From Bacteroidota bacterium (GTDB lineage: Bacteria > Bacteroidota > Bacteroidia > Flavobacteriales > Flavobacteriaceae): a stretch of 11,442 nt of DNA. This document shows, in pieces, positions 1 to 7,158 of the stretch. The DNA is taken from assembly GCA_023386255.1 (NCBI GenBank), contig JAEWKB010000238.1, forward strand, positions 1 to 11,442, read 5' to 3'. Each line of letters begins with the position of its first letter. The stretch's first letter is position 1. The position numbers and the translations under genes are program-made. Under the pieces are notes generated by a model. The model was not told the origin of the DNA and did not search any database. It was given only the letters and a program-made list of their open reading frames with translations.

Positions 1-46
1 TCTTAGCCCTGTTATATTCTGTTTCTTCAAAAAAATAGCTTTTCAT
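1..46 (-). CDS. 2TM domain-containing small membrane protein (partial, N-terminus only)
   Basis: An ATG at 46-44 on the minus strand opens a frame that stays open to the window edge and gives MKSYFFEETEYNRAK. It starts 2 bp after the TAA of the sensor kinase, so it is almost certainly the next gene in that operon. The short stretch Glu-x-Glu-Tyr-x-x-Ala-(Lys/Arg) resembles the start of the 2TM domain in the kinase just upstream (ETENSYYKAQRKV, residues 355-367). Small stand-alone 2TM proteins are known next to LytS-type kinases in flavobacteria. I infer a short two-helix membrane protein, perhaps followed by a LytTR response regulator outside the window. Only 15 codons are visible, so the family call is tentative; the start and the operon position are better supported. 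Confidence 0.6.
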   Translation of the reverse strand, partial: MKSYFFEETEYNRAK

Positions 47-48
47 GA

Positions 49-1392
49 TTATGACCATTTATTGGTTTTGTTTCGCTCCATGATTTCCCGAATCTTCTTC
101 TCTTCCCAGTCGGCGCCAAGAAAGGGCAGAAGATTAAACACACTCATGGCATGTATTGCCACCCCTATACCCCATCCGAAAAATGGCCACAAGAACCACA
201 GGTAATCAGGATAAGTAACCAGGTTAAGTATCATTAGCCCTATGTTTACAAGAATGAATGAGTATAAATTTCCATAAAAGCCTTTTATTTCTTCTACTTT
301 GCGTTGTGCTTTATAGTAGCTGTTCTCAGTTTCATCAAAATGTGCTGTTTCCATAATTCCGAGTTGTTTAGTAAGTATCGGTAATTTTACTGTAAAATGT
401 TGTTGTGTTTCTTCCACCTGCACCTGGCGGGCAGTAATAATGGCATATCGGCTCACAATGTTTTGCAGGCCTACACCCCTCCTGTCCTGCAATACTTCTT
501 TCTTCTGCAGGTCATTCTGTACCACAAGGTAACCATCATGCTCATAAATCCTTATTTTTAAAGGCCTTTGCTGGCTCACTACATTATGCTTTATGGTATT
601 TTCGAGCAGTAGCTGTAACGACAGCGGCACCACCTTAGCCTCAGGATTAGAAATTTCTTCGGGCAGCTCATAAAATACGCTGTTCTCAAACCGCATTTTC
701 AGCAGGTTCATGTAGGTTTTGGCAAAAGCCAGCTCTTCCTGCACGCTCACCAGTTCCTTGTCTTTCTGCTCAAGTACATACCGGTACACCTTTGAAAGTG
801 ATGTGGTGAACTTTTGCGCACTCTCAGGGTTCTCCTCTATCAGCGAACTCAATACATTAAGGCTGTTGAACAAAAAGTGCGGGTCTATCTGGTTCTTAAG
901 CGTTTCAAACTGAGCCGAAGCTGTACCGGCAATTATCTTCTGTTCCTTTACCCGGTTCTCCTGGTATCTTTTGTAGAAGTAGAAAGCATGGACCAACAGG
1001 TTGATACCTAAAGTCAGCGCAATGGCAAGATAGTAGTTATCAAGGGTTTCCCGTTCCATGAAACCTTCAAAAGATTCTCCGCCCATCACTACCTCTTCAA
1101 AAATGCGCAGCAGGAAAATGATGAAAAGTGAAACAACAAACGATGATGCAAAACCTGCCAAAAGCCTTTTCAGGGTCATGCGGCCTTTACCAAATATGCG
1201 ATCCATAGCTTTAAACACAAGCGTATTAGACACGTACAAAGTAAAAGTATAGCCCACCACAATGTACAGGAACTGCCAAACCAGGCGCTGGCTCCAGGCT
1301 ACTTCTCCTTTAGAAACACCTATCAGTATTATAACAAAAATAAGTGTCCCCAAGCCAACTGCCCTGAAAAGCTCCCTGAGTATAGGTTTCAT
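49..1392 (-). CDS. LytS-family sensor histidine kinase with C-terminal 2TM domain
   Basis: A 447-residue membrane sensor kinase. Four hydrophobic segments (about residues 11-26, 38-60, 77-98 and 119-141) form the N-terminal membrane part, followed by a charged linker. The His_kinase (LytS/YehU) motif NQIDPHFLFNSLN has its phospho-acceptor at His172. The HATPase part shows the N-box LLLENTIKHN (Asn265) and the G-box GVGLQNIVSRY (306-316). Residues 355-445 form a second membrane module with the 2TM signature KVEEIKGFYGNLY, two hydrophobic helices and a basic tail. Members of this family usually phosphorylate a LytTR-type response regulator; none is visible here and it probably lies beyond the left edge. 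The ATG shares one base with the stop of the upstream TPR-like gene (TAATG), which implies translational coupling. The family call is confident; the signal is unknown. Confidence 0.92.
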   Translation of the reverse strand: MKPILRELFRAVGLGTLIFVIILIGVSKGEVAWSQRLVWQFLYIVVGYTFTLYVSNTLVFKAMDRIFGKGRMTLKRLLAGFASSFVVSLFIIFLLRIFEEVVMGGESFEGFMERETLDNYYLAIALTLGINLLVHAFYFYKRYQENRVKEQKIIAGTASAQFETLKNQIDPHFLFNSLNVLSSLIEENPESAQKFTTSLSKVYRYVLEQKDKELVSVQEELAFAKTYMNLLKMRFENSVFYELPEEISNPEAKVVPLSLQLLLENTIKHNVVSQQRPLKIRIYEHDGYLVVQNDLQKKEVLQDRRGVGLQNIVSRYAIITARQVQVEETQQHFTVKLPILTKQLGIMETAHFDETENSYYKAQRKVEEIKGFYGNLYSFILVNIGLMILNLVTYPDYLWFLWPFFGWGIGVAIHAMSVFNLLPFLGADWEEKKIREIMERNKTNKWS

Positions 1393-2021
1393 TATTTGCC
1401 TTTGTTACATTCCTCCAGTGTTTGCTGCGCCCTTTCAAGCCCCCATTTAGGGTGATAAGGCGAAGCCGGCTTAAAATCTTTAAACAAACCTATAGATTTT
1501 TCAACCTGCGCGCAAATAGGTTTTGTATCGGTACCAAAGTATTTGGCGCTGCCCATGTCCCATTCGGCTTTACTGAAAACAACACGCGGGTTATTGGGGG
1601 CAATTACAAGTGCTTTAGCATATAGTTCGTTTACTTTTCCGCCCAGCTTCATGCCGTTTGTCATTGGGTCTGATGCTACATAAGCTGTGTATATCATGGC
1701 CTGCATAACCATGAGCTCCGGCTCGTTAGGGGCTATAAGCATCGCGGCATCCTGAGCGGTTTGTGCCTTGGTAAGCAGCGCGCTCACCTTTTCCCTGTCT
1801 TTTGTCTGGAAAGCCTGTGTAGTGTTAATAAGCGCCACATAGTAGTTAGGCAGCCAGTTGTTTTTTTCAGCGGAGGCTATCCTTTCAAAAAGCGCTGCAG
1901 CTTCGGCATCCTTATTTTCGCCCCAAAGCTTGAAAGCCTTTTGCATACCCTGGTCATACTGTGACTGCGCTGTAACCATGGCTGTTATGAAAAGGACAAT
2001 AATTGTAACTACTCTCGTCAT
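1392..2021 (-). CDS. Secreted TPR-like protein of unknown function
   Basis: A 209-residue protein with a clean signal peptide: a hydrophobic core at residues 4-17, with likely cleavage after VTA at residue 18. The mature part is helical and TPR-like. Residues 21-55 (KAFKLWGENKDAEAAALFERIAS) form a typical TPR helix pair with the usual small-residue spacing, and a second repeat-like stretch lies around 127-155 (ELYAKALVIAPNNPRVVFSKAEW). It is probably periplasmic. The stop overlaps the start of the sensor kinase by one base, so it is the first gene of that operon; it could act with the kinase, but nothing in the sequence proves this. Near-matches to the Bacteroidota -7 element (TATCTTTA at 2077-2070 and GATATTTG at 2069-2062, minus) lie about 40-55 bp upstream. 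No enzymatic motif is visible. Confidence 0.85.
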   Translation of the reverse strand: MTRVVTIIVLFITAMVTAQSQYDQGMQKAFKLWGENKDAEAAALFERIASAEKNNWLPNYYVALINTTQAFQTKDREKVSALLTKAQTAQDAAMLIAPNEPELMVMQAMIYTAYVASDPMTNGMKLGGKVNELYAKALVIAPNNPRVVFSKAEWDMGSAKYFGTDTKPICAQVEKSIGLFKDFKPASPYHPKWGLERAQQTLEECNKGK

Positions 2022-2137
2022 AATTTAATGTTTTAAAAGTTGGTGATGTATTTTGACAGAACAAATATCTAAAGATAAATAAAGCAGGTAAAAACTTACT
2101 GACCGAACTGTAATTTTTTAAGGATGAATTGTAGTAT

Positions 2138-2167
2138 ATAAAAAAGCCCCTGCGAATGCAGAGGCTT
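2138..2167 (-). terminator. Rho-independent terminator of the M23 peptidase gene
   Basis: On the minus strand the arm GCCTCTGC (2165-2158), loop ATTC and arm GCAGGGGC (2153-2146) form an 8-bp GC-rich stem with one G-U wobble, extended by two A-U pairs. A run of six U residues follows (2145-2140). It starts only a few bases after the TAA of the M23 gene at 2172-2174. The wobble pair is allowed only in the minus-strand transcript, which supports that direction. Confidence 0.88.
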
Positions 2168-2171
2168 CCTT

Positions 2172-3323
2172 TTATCCTTTCACGAGGCTCTTATGTAAAA
2201 AAGCCTGTTTATTTGTGGGTGTCTTAACGTGCAGCCAGTCTTTGTTCTGGCCCAGAAGCAGTACAGTTTCATTGGCTGATACAGCGCCTATAACAGGCAT
2301 GTCGGTTCCCGGACCCTGCCTTAGGTTTGCTGCACCTTTCACCTTTACCGTTGTAGCTTTAAATGATTTTGGAAATTGCTTCGCCGAAATTTTAGGTACG
2401 GTAAATACATACGGCAGCGGGTTTACGGCGCCACCCATAGTATAAATACCAAAGTGCAGGTGTGCAGGTGTAAACCTGGCATTGCCTGTATTACCTACAT
2501 AGCCAAGTGTATCACCTGCTTTTACGCGTGTGCCCGCTACTACCGCAAAACCGTCCAGGTGCGCATAGTATAACGATTTGCCAAACAAACCATCACGCAG
2601 CCATACCTGTTTTCCGCCTATGCCGCGCTCGCCGGTGTAGCTTACAGTACCATCGGTTATGGCAACCACGGGTGTACCCTTTTTAGCAAAGATGTCAATA
2701 CCCTCATGGCGGCGTTTGCCCCCGTCGCGCTCCATACCCCAAAAACTGCCAATGGCCGCATTGCCTTTGCCGGCAACAGGAAAGCCATACATGGGCTTTT
2801 TGTTAAGGCTGATAAAGAAATCACTGGCAGCAGCCACTTCAGGCTGTAGTATGATTTTATAGGAGCCCGCCTGTGCCGGTGTAAATTCTATGGCGGTCTC
2901 ACCCATATTGGTGCTCTGCAGATGCCTATAGCCGGTGCCGTTCAATTCAAATACATCAATAAATACGCGGCTGGCAGTATCGGTAACCACTTCGGCGGCA
3001 AGCTTTTCGCCTTCCTGAAGCGTTACCACATAGCTGTAAGCGGCGTTATGGCCGGAGCTGAAGGTTCCCTTCTCTCCATATGGCAAAGCAACGGCAAGGC
3101 TATCCTGCAGGGCCAGCTTAAAAGTAGCCTCCCACTGATCCAGTATTATATCATTATCTTTTAGTTCGCGTGCATAAAGTTCGCGTGCGGTTGGTTGTGT
3201 AATAGCATCGGCCACTTTGGTAAGGCCGGTTGATATGCCCGAGCATCCCGGGCAGGCAATGGCAAGGAGCAGCAATCCTGCCGCCCCAAGCACATAAGCA
3301 AATTTTCGCTTTTTCATAATCAT
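2172..3323 (-). CDS. M23-family peptidase lipoprotein with PPC-like and SH3 domains
   Basis: A predicted cell-envelope metallopeptidase. A basic n-region and hydrophobic core end in AIAC (Cys24), a plausible lipobox, so it is probably a lipoprotein. Residues about 95-175 look like a PPC-type beta-sandwich (AYSYVVTLQEGEKL, then AGSYKIILQPE). The LytM/M23 core follows: HEGID (His206, Asp210), YYAHLDG (His255) and HLHFGIY (His288, His290), so all zinc and catalytic positions known from LytM are present and it should be active on peptidoglycan peptides. Residues about 325-383 form a bacterial SH3 domain (AANLRQGPGTDMPVIG, then WLHVKT). A GGAG at 3329-3326 lies 8 bases before the in-frame ATG at 3317 but only 2 before the ATG at 3323, so the true start may be 3317 (381 residues). 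It is monocistronic, with its own terminator. Confidence 0.92.
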   Translation of the reverse strand: MIMKKRKFAYVLGAAGLLLLAIACPGCSGISTGLTKVADAITQPTARELYARELKDNDIILDQWEATFKLALQDSLAVALPYGEKGTFSSGHNAAYSYVVTLQEGEKLAAEVVTDTASRVFIDVFELNGTGYRHLQSTNMGETAIEFTPAQAGSYKIILQPEVAAASDFFISLNKKPMYGFPVAGKGNAAIGSFWGMERDGGKRRHEGIDIFAKKGTPVVAITDGTVSYTGERGIGGKQVWLRDGLFGKSLYYAHLDGFAVVAGTRVKAGDTLGYVGNTGNARFTPAHLHFGIYTMGGAVNPLPYVFTVPKISAKQFPKSFKATTVKVKGAANLRQGPGTDMPVIGAVSANETVLLLGQNKDWLHVKTPTNKQAFLHKSLVKG

Positions 3324-3443
3324 TTCTCCGCTAATGATTGTGCAGGAACTGTGCCAGAAAGTGTTAATGGCGACTCATTATCATTTAGTTATAGCTCATT
3401 AATGGATGTATAATGTTATAATTATTTAACTCAAAAAAGCAGA

Positions 3444-3471
3444 TTTGTAAGCTTTTATTGCAATATCTTTG
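3444..3471 (+). promoter_or_regulatory. Candidate Bacteroidota promoter for the response regulator
   Basis: TATCTTTG at 3464-3471 is a perfect match to the -7 consensus TAnnTTTG. TTTG at 3444-3447, 16 bases upstream, could serve as a slightly close -33 element. Transcription would begin near 3478 and leave a leader of about 90 bases before the ATG at 3570. The rest of the 3324-3569 gap is AT-rich with no other clear signal; I found no exact TAnnTTTG on the minus strand for the M23 gene. Confidence 0.4.
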
Positions 3472-3569
3472 TAATTATTACCCGATTTCCGGGAGCTACT
3501 TTTATCAGACAACTTCTAAACAAAGCTTTCTTTTAAAACTAACTTTTTGTAAGTCACAACTGAAAGCTT

Positions 3570-4016
3570 ATGTTACTACAATGCAAAAATATTTTTCTTG
3601 CTGATGATGATTCCGATGATGTAGCCATCTTCAGCCAGGCCCTGTCCGAAATCAGCTCTGATTGTACTTTTACTATTTTTAATAATGGTGCTGAGTTGAT
3701 AAAGCAGATAAAGGAGAACCCTGCCGCTGCTGCTGATATTATTTTCCTTGACTTAAATATGCCCAAGATAAACGGGTTGGAAGCTTTAACTTTTATTCGT
3801 ACTGTTGAAGCCTATCGTCCTGTCCCGGTAATAATTTATTCCACCAGCGCCAGCTCTAACCACATTGCGTTGGCAAGAGAAATTGGCGCCAATTATTATT
3901 TTATAAAACCTTCTGATTACAGAAACCTGAAGGAACAAATAAAAAAGTTATTGGCAACCGACTGGCAAGCCTACAAAATTCCTGAACAAATTGAAGAGTT
4001 TGTACTGCAGGCTTAA
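3570..4016 (+). CDS. Single-domain response regulator (CheY/Rcp1-like receiver)
   Basis: A 148-residue protein made of one receiver domain. The acidic pocket is LADDDSDD (Asp12-Asp14). The phospho-acceptor is Asp61 in FLDLNMPKINGLE. The conserved Ser/Thr is in IIYSTS (Ser91/Thr92) and the conserved Lys is Lys113 in YFIKPSD. All key residues are present, so it should be phosphorylatable. The sequence (DDDSDD, LNMPKINGLE, STS) is closest to the single-domain Rcp1-like group that commonly relays phosphate from hybrid or phytochrome-like kinases in Bacteroidota. There is no output domain, and about 20 residues follow the last helix. No cognate kinase lies beside it; the LytS-type kinase is on the other strand 2 kb away and would normally pair with a LytTR regulator. 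It is convergent with the outer-membrane barrel gene, 7 bp apart. Confidence 0.92.
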   Translation: MLLQCKNIFLADDDSDDVAIFSQALSEISSDCTFTIFNNGAELIKQIKENPAAAADIIFLDLNMPKINGLEALTFIRTVEAYRPVPVIIYSTSASSNHIALAREIGANYYFIKPSDYRNLKEQIKKLLATDWQAYKIPEQIEEFVLQA

Positions 4017-4023
4017 CCCCGCC

Positions 4024-5892
4024 TTACTGGTAAGGCACAGTTACCGGTTTGCCTACCTGGAAATCAGGCAGTGAAATATCGGTATTCTGGAAGGTATTGG
4101 TGCGCCATACCTGTTTCCCTACATCAGGAATGTTAGGATAGAAAGCAATTGAAAATTGAAAGCTGTTAAACACCAGGTAATCATTATATATAAGCACACC
4201 CACGCCTATTTTATGATAGGCCCTGCTTTCATATAATTTTACTTCTTCAGTACCTATAACACCCAGCGTATAGTTAACAAAAGGATTTAGGCGGAAACCA
4301 AACAGGTTCCATGGCGAATATGTTTGTGTTTGCAGTGTTATTAATGCTTTTTTGGTTCCCAAGAGCGTGCGGCTGTCAAACCCCTGTATGCCATAGTCGC
4401 CGTTCAGGGTTAGCTGGTCATTGTTTATAGGCAGACGGTTATCGCCCAGTACTATAACAGGTTTTATAAAATGCCTGAAACGCCACTTGCCCCAGTTGAG
4501 TATATTGGTAAAGTATAGCCCTTCCAGCCGCAGAACAGTCTGGTCGGTACGTTCTTTATAAAAAAAAGACCCCAGCTCCAGGTTAGCACTCATATAACCC
4601 CAGTCATGGTAGTTCCCAAAAGCGTAGCGCCCTCCCACATAAAGGCGCCGCTCACCGTTCTTGTCCTGTACGCCCGTAGTTAGAGAATACACTTTTCCTA
4701 TGGGTATGTCCTCTACAATGTCGTAATTAAAGAGAAACTTGTCCTGCACGAACTTACGGGAAGTTAAACCTATACTGCTCAGGTAAAGCTTCTCATCCGA
4801 GAAAAAATTTATAGAATCATATTCTATGCCCGGCGATTCGCTATACCGCTGGTTAAAGTAACGTGCAGTTGTTACCAGGTTGGTAGTACGCTCTTCTTCG
4901 GTTTCACCTTCGTAAATCTTGAACGAATAGCCCGCCCAATAGTCCTGCGCTTTTGACTTGAAGTTTTGTATAGCTTTTACGTTCTCCGCATCGGGCAGCG
5001 AATCGCGTGTAAACCGCTCTTCAAAATATACACCCCCCGCCCATTTGGTATAGGCTGAGAAAAATTCCCTGTCGAGCCCGAAGCTCTTAAGTGAATTGTC
5101 ATACTCCCACAACTGGTAGTTTATGGTAGCATTTATATAGGTATTCATAATATTTGGCACACGGTAGCGTGTAAGATACTCGGTTTTGCCGGTGCTGAAC
5201 CTTTTATCAAAATCATTGCGCCATTCATGCCCCAGTCCAAAGAAGTTACGTTCTGTCAGTTCTATGGAAGTACCCGAACCCGATGCCGAGCCATTCGGGA
5301 TAAGGCTCCAGGAGTCCAGCACACGTATGTAAACATCTACAGAATCTTTACTTCCCGCTACAGGGCGTGGTTCAATGGCTACACGGCGCACATAGCGCTG
5401 GCTGCGTATCAAACGTTCAGATTCCTTTACCAGGAGCGAATCCAACGGCTCGTAGCGCTTAAACAGCAGAAGGTTCTTTATAGTGAGCTGCTTGGTTTTA
5501 AGGTGTACTCTGTTACCAAAATTTTCCAGCCAGTTATCAGGCTTTCGGGTAGTGTCGGATATAGAGTAGCCGAAGGGGTCAAGCGTTTCTACATGTATCC
5601 GCCTTACTGTTTTACCCTGGTAGCCTACATAGTTATTTTGAAGTTCGGGTGTTCGCTTCTTGGTCTTCTTTCGCACATTTGCCGGCTCTTCATCGCGCAC
5701 CGGCTTAAAAATGAGCTTGTGCACAAACTTGGTAAATTTCTTTCGCTTAGAGTAGTTTTCCAGCTTTTTGTACATCTGGTCGCGCTTCTGCTTTACGGTG
5801 TCCTGCTGCGGTGCAGGCGTTACCTGTGCGGCCACGGGCATGGCAGCAACACACAACAGCAAGAGCAGGAACAGCCTTAATTTAGCGGACAT
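4024..5892 (-). CDS. POTRA-containing outer-membrane beta-barrel protein (BamA/TamA superfamily-like)
   Basis: A 622-residue outer-membrane protein. A signal peptide ends near AAQ (residues 21-23). A very basic stretch follows (about 33-80, many Lys/Arg). Residues about 92-195 look POTRA-like: it opens GKTVRRIHVETLDPFG, continues through a helix SERLIRSQRYVRRVAIEP, and ends in the strand DSVDVYIRVLDSWSL. The remaining roughly 420 residues alternate aromatic and polar residues with many short turns, as in a barrel (GSASGSGTSIELTERNFFGLGHEW begins it). The last strand, FNSFQFSIAFYPNI, is followed by about 45 residues (DVGKQVWR to the C-terminal Gln). BamA, TamA and Omp85 family members insert or translocate proteins at the outer membrane; this shorter form with about one POTRA could instead be a specialised transporter. 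It is monocistronic with its own promoter. The architecture is clear; the substrate is unknown. Confidence 0.82.
   Translation of the reverse strand: MSAKLRLFLLLLLCVAAMPVAAQVTPAPQQDTVKQKRDQMYKKLENYSKRKKFTKFVHKLIFKPVRDEEPANVRKKTKKRTPELQNNYVGYQGKTVRRIHVETLDPFGYSISDTTRKPDNWLENFGNRVHLKTKQLTIKNLLLFKRYEPLDSLLVKESERLIRSQRYVRRVAIEPRPVAGSKDSVDVYIRVLDSWSLIPNGSASGSGTSIELTERNFFGLGHEWRNDFDKRFSTGKTEYLTRYRVPNIMNTYINATINYQLWEYDNSLKSFGLDREFFSAYTKWAGGVYFEERFTRDSLPDAENVKAIQNFKSKAQDYWAGYSFKIYEGETEEERTTNLVTTARYFNQRYSESPGIEYDSINFFSDEKLYLSSIGLTSRKFVQDKFLFNYDIVEDIPIGKVYSLTTGVQDKNGERRLYVGGRYAFGNYHDWGYMSANLELGSFFYKERTDQTVLRLEGLYFTNILNWGKWRFRHFIKPVIVLGDNRLPINNDQLTLNGDYGIQGFDSRTLLGTKKALITLQTQTYSPWNLFGFRLNPFVNYTLGVIGTEEVKLYESRAYHKIGVGVLIYNDYLVFNSFQFSIAFYPNIPDVGKQVWRTNTFQNTDISLPDFQVGKPVTVPYQ
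4026..4048 (+). terminator. Weak hairpin between or overlapping the convergent gene ends
   Basis: ACTGGTAA (4026-4033) pairs with TTACCGGT (4041-4048) across a 7-base loop, giving 8 bp with one G-U wobble in the plus-strand RNA. It begins 10 bases after the stop of the response regulator and lies inside the last codons of the opposing barrel gene. Only two U residues follow, so it is at best a weak intrinsic terminator. Confidence 0.25.
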
Positions 5893-5921
5893 TTACCTTG
5901 TAAAGTGATTAAAAAATTTAC

Positions 5922-5950
5922 TAAATATAGATATAAAAACCACTTACAAA
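5922..5950 (-). promoter_or_regulatory. Candidate promoter of the POTRA/beta-barrel gene
   Basis: On the minus strand TTTG (5950-5947) is followed after 17 bases by TATATTTA (5929-5922), a 7-of-8 match to TAnnTTTG. Initiation near 5915 would leave a leader of about 23 bases before the ATG at 5892. Confidence 0.4.
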
Positions 5951-5985
5951 AATGGGCAATGTGAGGTTTACCATACATTTAACAA

Positions 5986-6012
5986 CAAAAAAGAGGCCTT
6001 TAAGCCTCTTTT
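5986..6012 (-). terminator. Rho-independent terminator of the nucleoid-associated protein gene
   Basis: A perfect 9-bp stem joins 6012-6004 and 5997-5989 (core AAGAGGC/GCCTCTT) across a 6-base loop. On the minus strand the stem is followed by a U-rich tract running through 5986. It lies 27 bases after the stop of the NA37-family gene, and the next minus-strand gene downstream (5892) has its own promoter. Confidence 0.88.
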
Positions 6013-6038
6013 AACATGATTATCAGCAGTATTAGCTG

Positions 6039-7097
6039 TTAACTCTTTTGTTCTTTATTAAAGTACACCAGGTAATAATACATCTGCTTTTCTTCATCCC
6101 AGCCTTTTTCTACAAATTTTTCGGCGCTTTCGGGGTTTATGAAATCGAGCTTTATCTGGATGTTGGTGTCCAGGTTTATGGTATTCTTCATTTTTTTCCT
6201 GGCATCGGTAACGGCTGAGTTGGCTATAGGGAAAGACGTTACATCTTCAATGCTGTACTTAGGCGCTTTCTCTACTTTATAATTTTTAAACTCCGGTATC
6301 AGGTCAGGGTTGTCCAGCACTTCGTTGAGGAATTTGGTTTCCTCAAACTCATCATTTTTGGCGAAGTGGTTTACCGCACGGTTCATGAACATTACTTCCT
6401 GCTTTTTGTCTTCGGCCGGAAGCACAACTTCCTTGGCAAAATCCTGGCAGAATTTAAGGTACTTCTTGGTCATGAACGTTTCGTCCTGGAACGCATCTAC
6501 CGACAGGAAATGCTCCAGCCAGTAGCGGGCATCATACCTGTTGCTGTCTATTGTAAGTATTTTATACCCCTCCTCTTTTTTGTAGTTGAAGATGAGGCAG
6601 CCCTTGTCCAGCTTGTTCAGGTTGATGCCCTGTTGCAGGATCATTTCCAAATTACTTCCCTTTTCTTCAAACTGAAGGAAATCGGTCTTGATCTCGCTCT
6701 TGAAGATACCCACTGCATCAACTACGTTATTATCAATAGACACATTGGTAAAGTAGCAAACATATACCTCACCATTTTTTATGTGCGGGTGATTGCTCTG
6801 CTCAAAAAGGTGCTTTGTTATTTTTTTTGACACCTCATGTACCTGCCCCGGATTTGCAAAAATCTCGGTAGCCATGTTGTACATGTCATGGTAGTCCAGG
6901 TGCACATCATGCGCAAACTGGAAATAGTTTTCTTCCTTATCCCTAAACGGTTTAAAGAAATACTCCTTAAGAAGCGGAGTTATCTCATCCGTAAGCGTGT
7001 AAGGCTGTTCTGATAAAAATATAGCCTCATTGCGGCTCTTGTTGCCTACCCTGTGTATAGAAAGGGTGTCTATGTGCGTGTTGAAAAGGTTGATCAT
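6039..7097 (-). CDS. Nucleoid-associated protein (NA37/YejK/NdpA family)
   Basis: A 352-residue soluble protein whose overall pattern matches the NA37 family: it opens INLFNTHIDTLSIHRVGNK, has EVYVCYFTNVSIDNNVVDAVGIFKSE in the middle (residues about 109-135), and continues with KGCLIFNYKKEEGYKILTIDSNRYDARYWLEHFL. E. coli YejK (NdpA) is a founding member and associates with the nucleoid; the flavobacterial version is widespread but its role is not established. There is no signal peptide or membrane segment. It is the last gene before a strong terminator. Its ATG lies 5 bases from the GCTAAG repeat block at 7103-7140, and no Shine-Dalgarno sequence is visible in that repeat. The upstream four-helix gene ends 61 bp away, so read-through expression is plausible. 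Confidence 0.85.
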   Translation of the reverse strand: MINLFNTHIDTLSIHRVGNKSRNEAIFLSEQPYTLTDEITPLLKEYFFKPFRDKEENYFQFAHDVHLDYHDMYNMATEIFANPGQVHEVSKKITKHLFEQSNHPHIKNGEVYVCYFTNVSIDNNVVDAVGIFKSEIKTDFLQFEEKGSNLEMILQQGINLNKLDKGCLIFNYKKEEGYKILTIDSNRYDARYWLEHFLSVDAFQDETFMTKKYLKFCQDFAKEVVLPAEDKKQEVMFMNRAVNHFAKNDEFEETKFLNEVLDNPDLIPEFKNYKVEKAPKYSIEDVTSFPIANSAVTDARKKMKNTINLDTNIQIKLDFINPESAEKFVEKGWDEEKQMYYYLVYFNKEQKS

Positions 7098-7102
7098 TTT
7101 GT

Positions 7103-7140
7103 TAAGCTTCTGAGCGGCTAAGCTTCTTAGCTTCTTAGCC
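7103..7140. repeat. GCTAAG-rich inverted and tandem repeat block (right flank of the four-helix gene)
   Basis: On the plus strand the block consists of TAAGCTTCT (7103-7111), TAAGCTTCT (7119-7127), TAGCTTCT (7128-7135) and TAGCC. It also contains the inverted pair GGCTAAG (7116-7122) and CTTAGCC (7134-7140) and a smaller AAGCT/AGCTT hairpin within. It fills most of the 61-bp gap between the four-helix gene and the NA37-family gene. The same hexamer recurs on the other side of the four-helix gene. Confidence 0.75.
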
Positions 7141-7158
7141 TGACCTAGATAGTATTGT

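Noticed and set aside
3481..3493. Small inverted repeat CCCG-ATTTC-CGGG upstream of the response regulator.
   Set aside because: Only 4 bp of stem, no U-run and no second copy; expected by chance.
5227..5880. Open frame of 217 codons on the plus strand inside the POTRA/beta-barrel gene.
   Set aside because: Cys/Tyr/Arg-rich composition without family features, fully opposite a well-supported gene.
6366..6830. Open frame of 154 codons on the plus strand inside the nucleoid-associated protein gene.
   Set aside because: Antisense to a confidently recognised NA37-family protein and without recognisable motifs.
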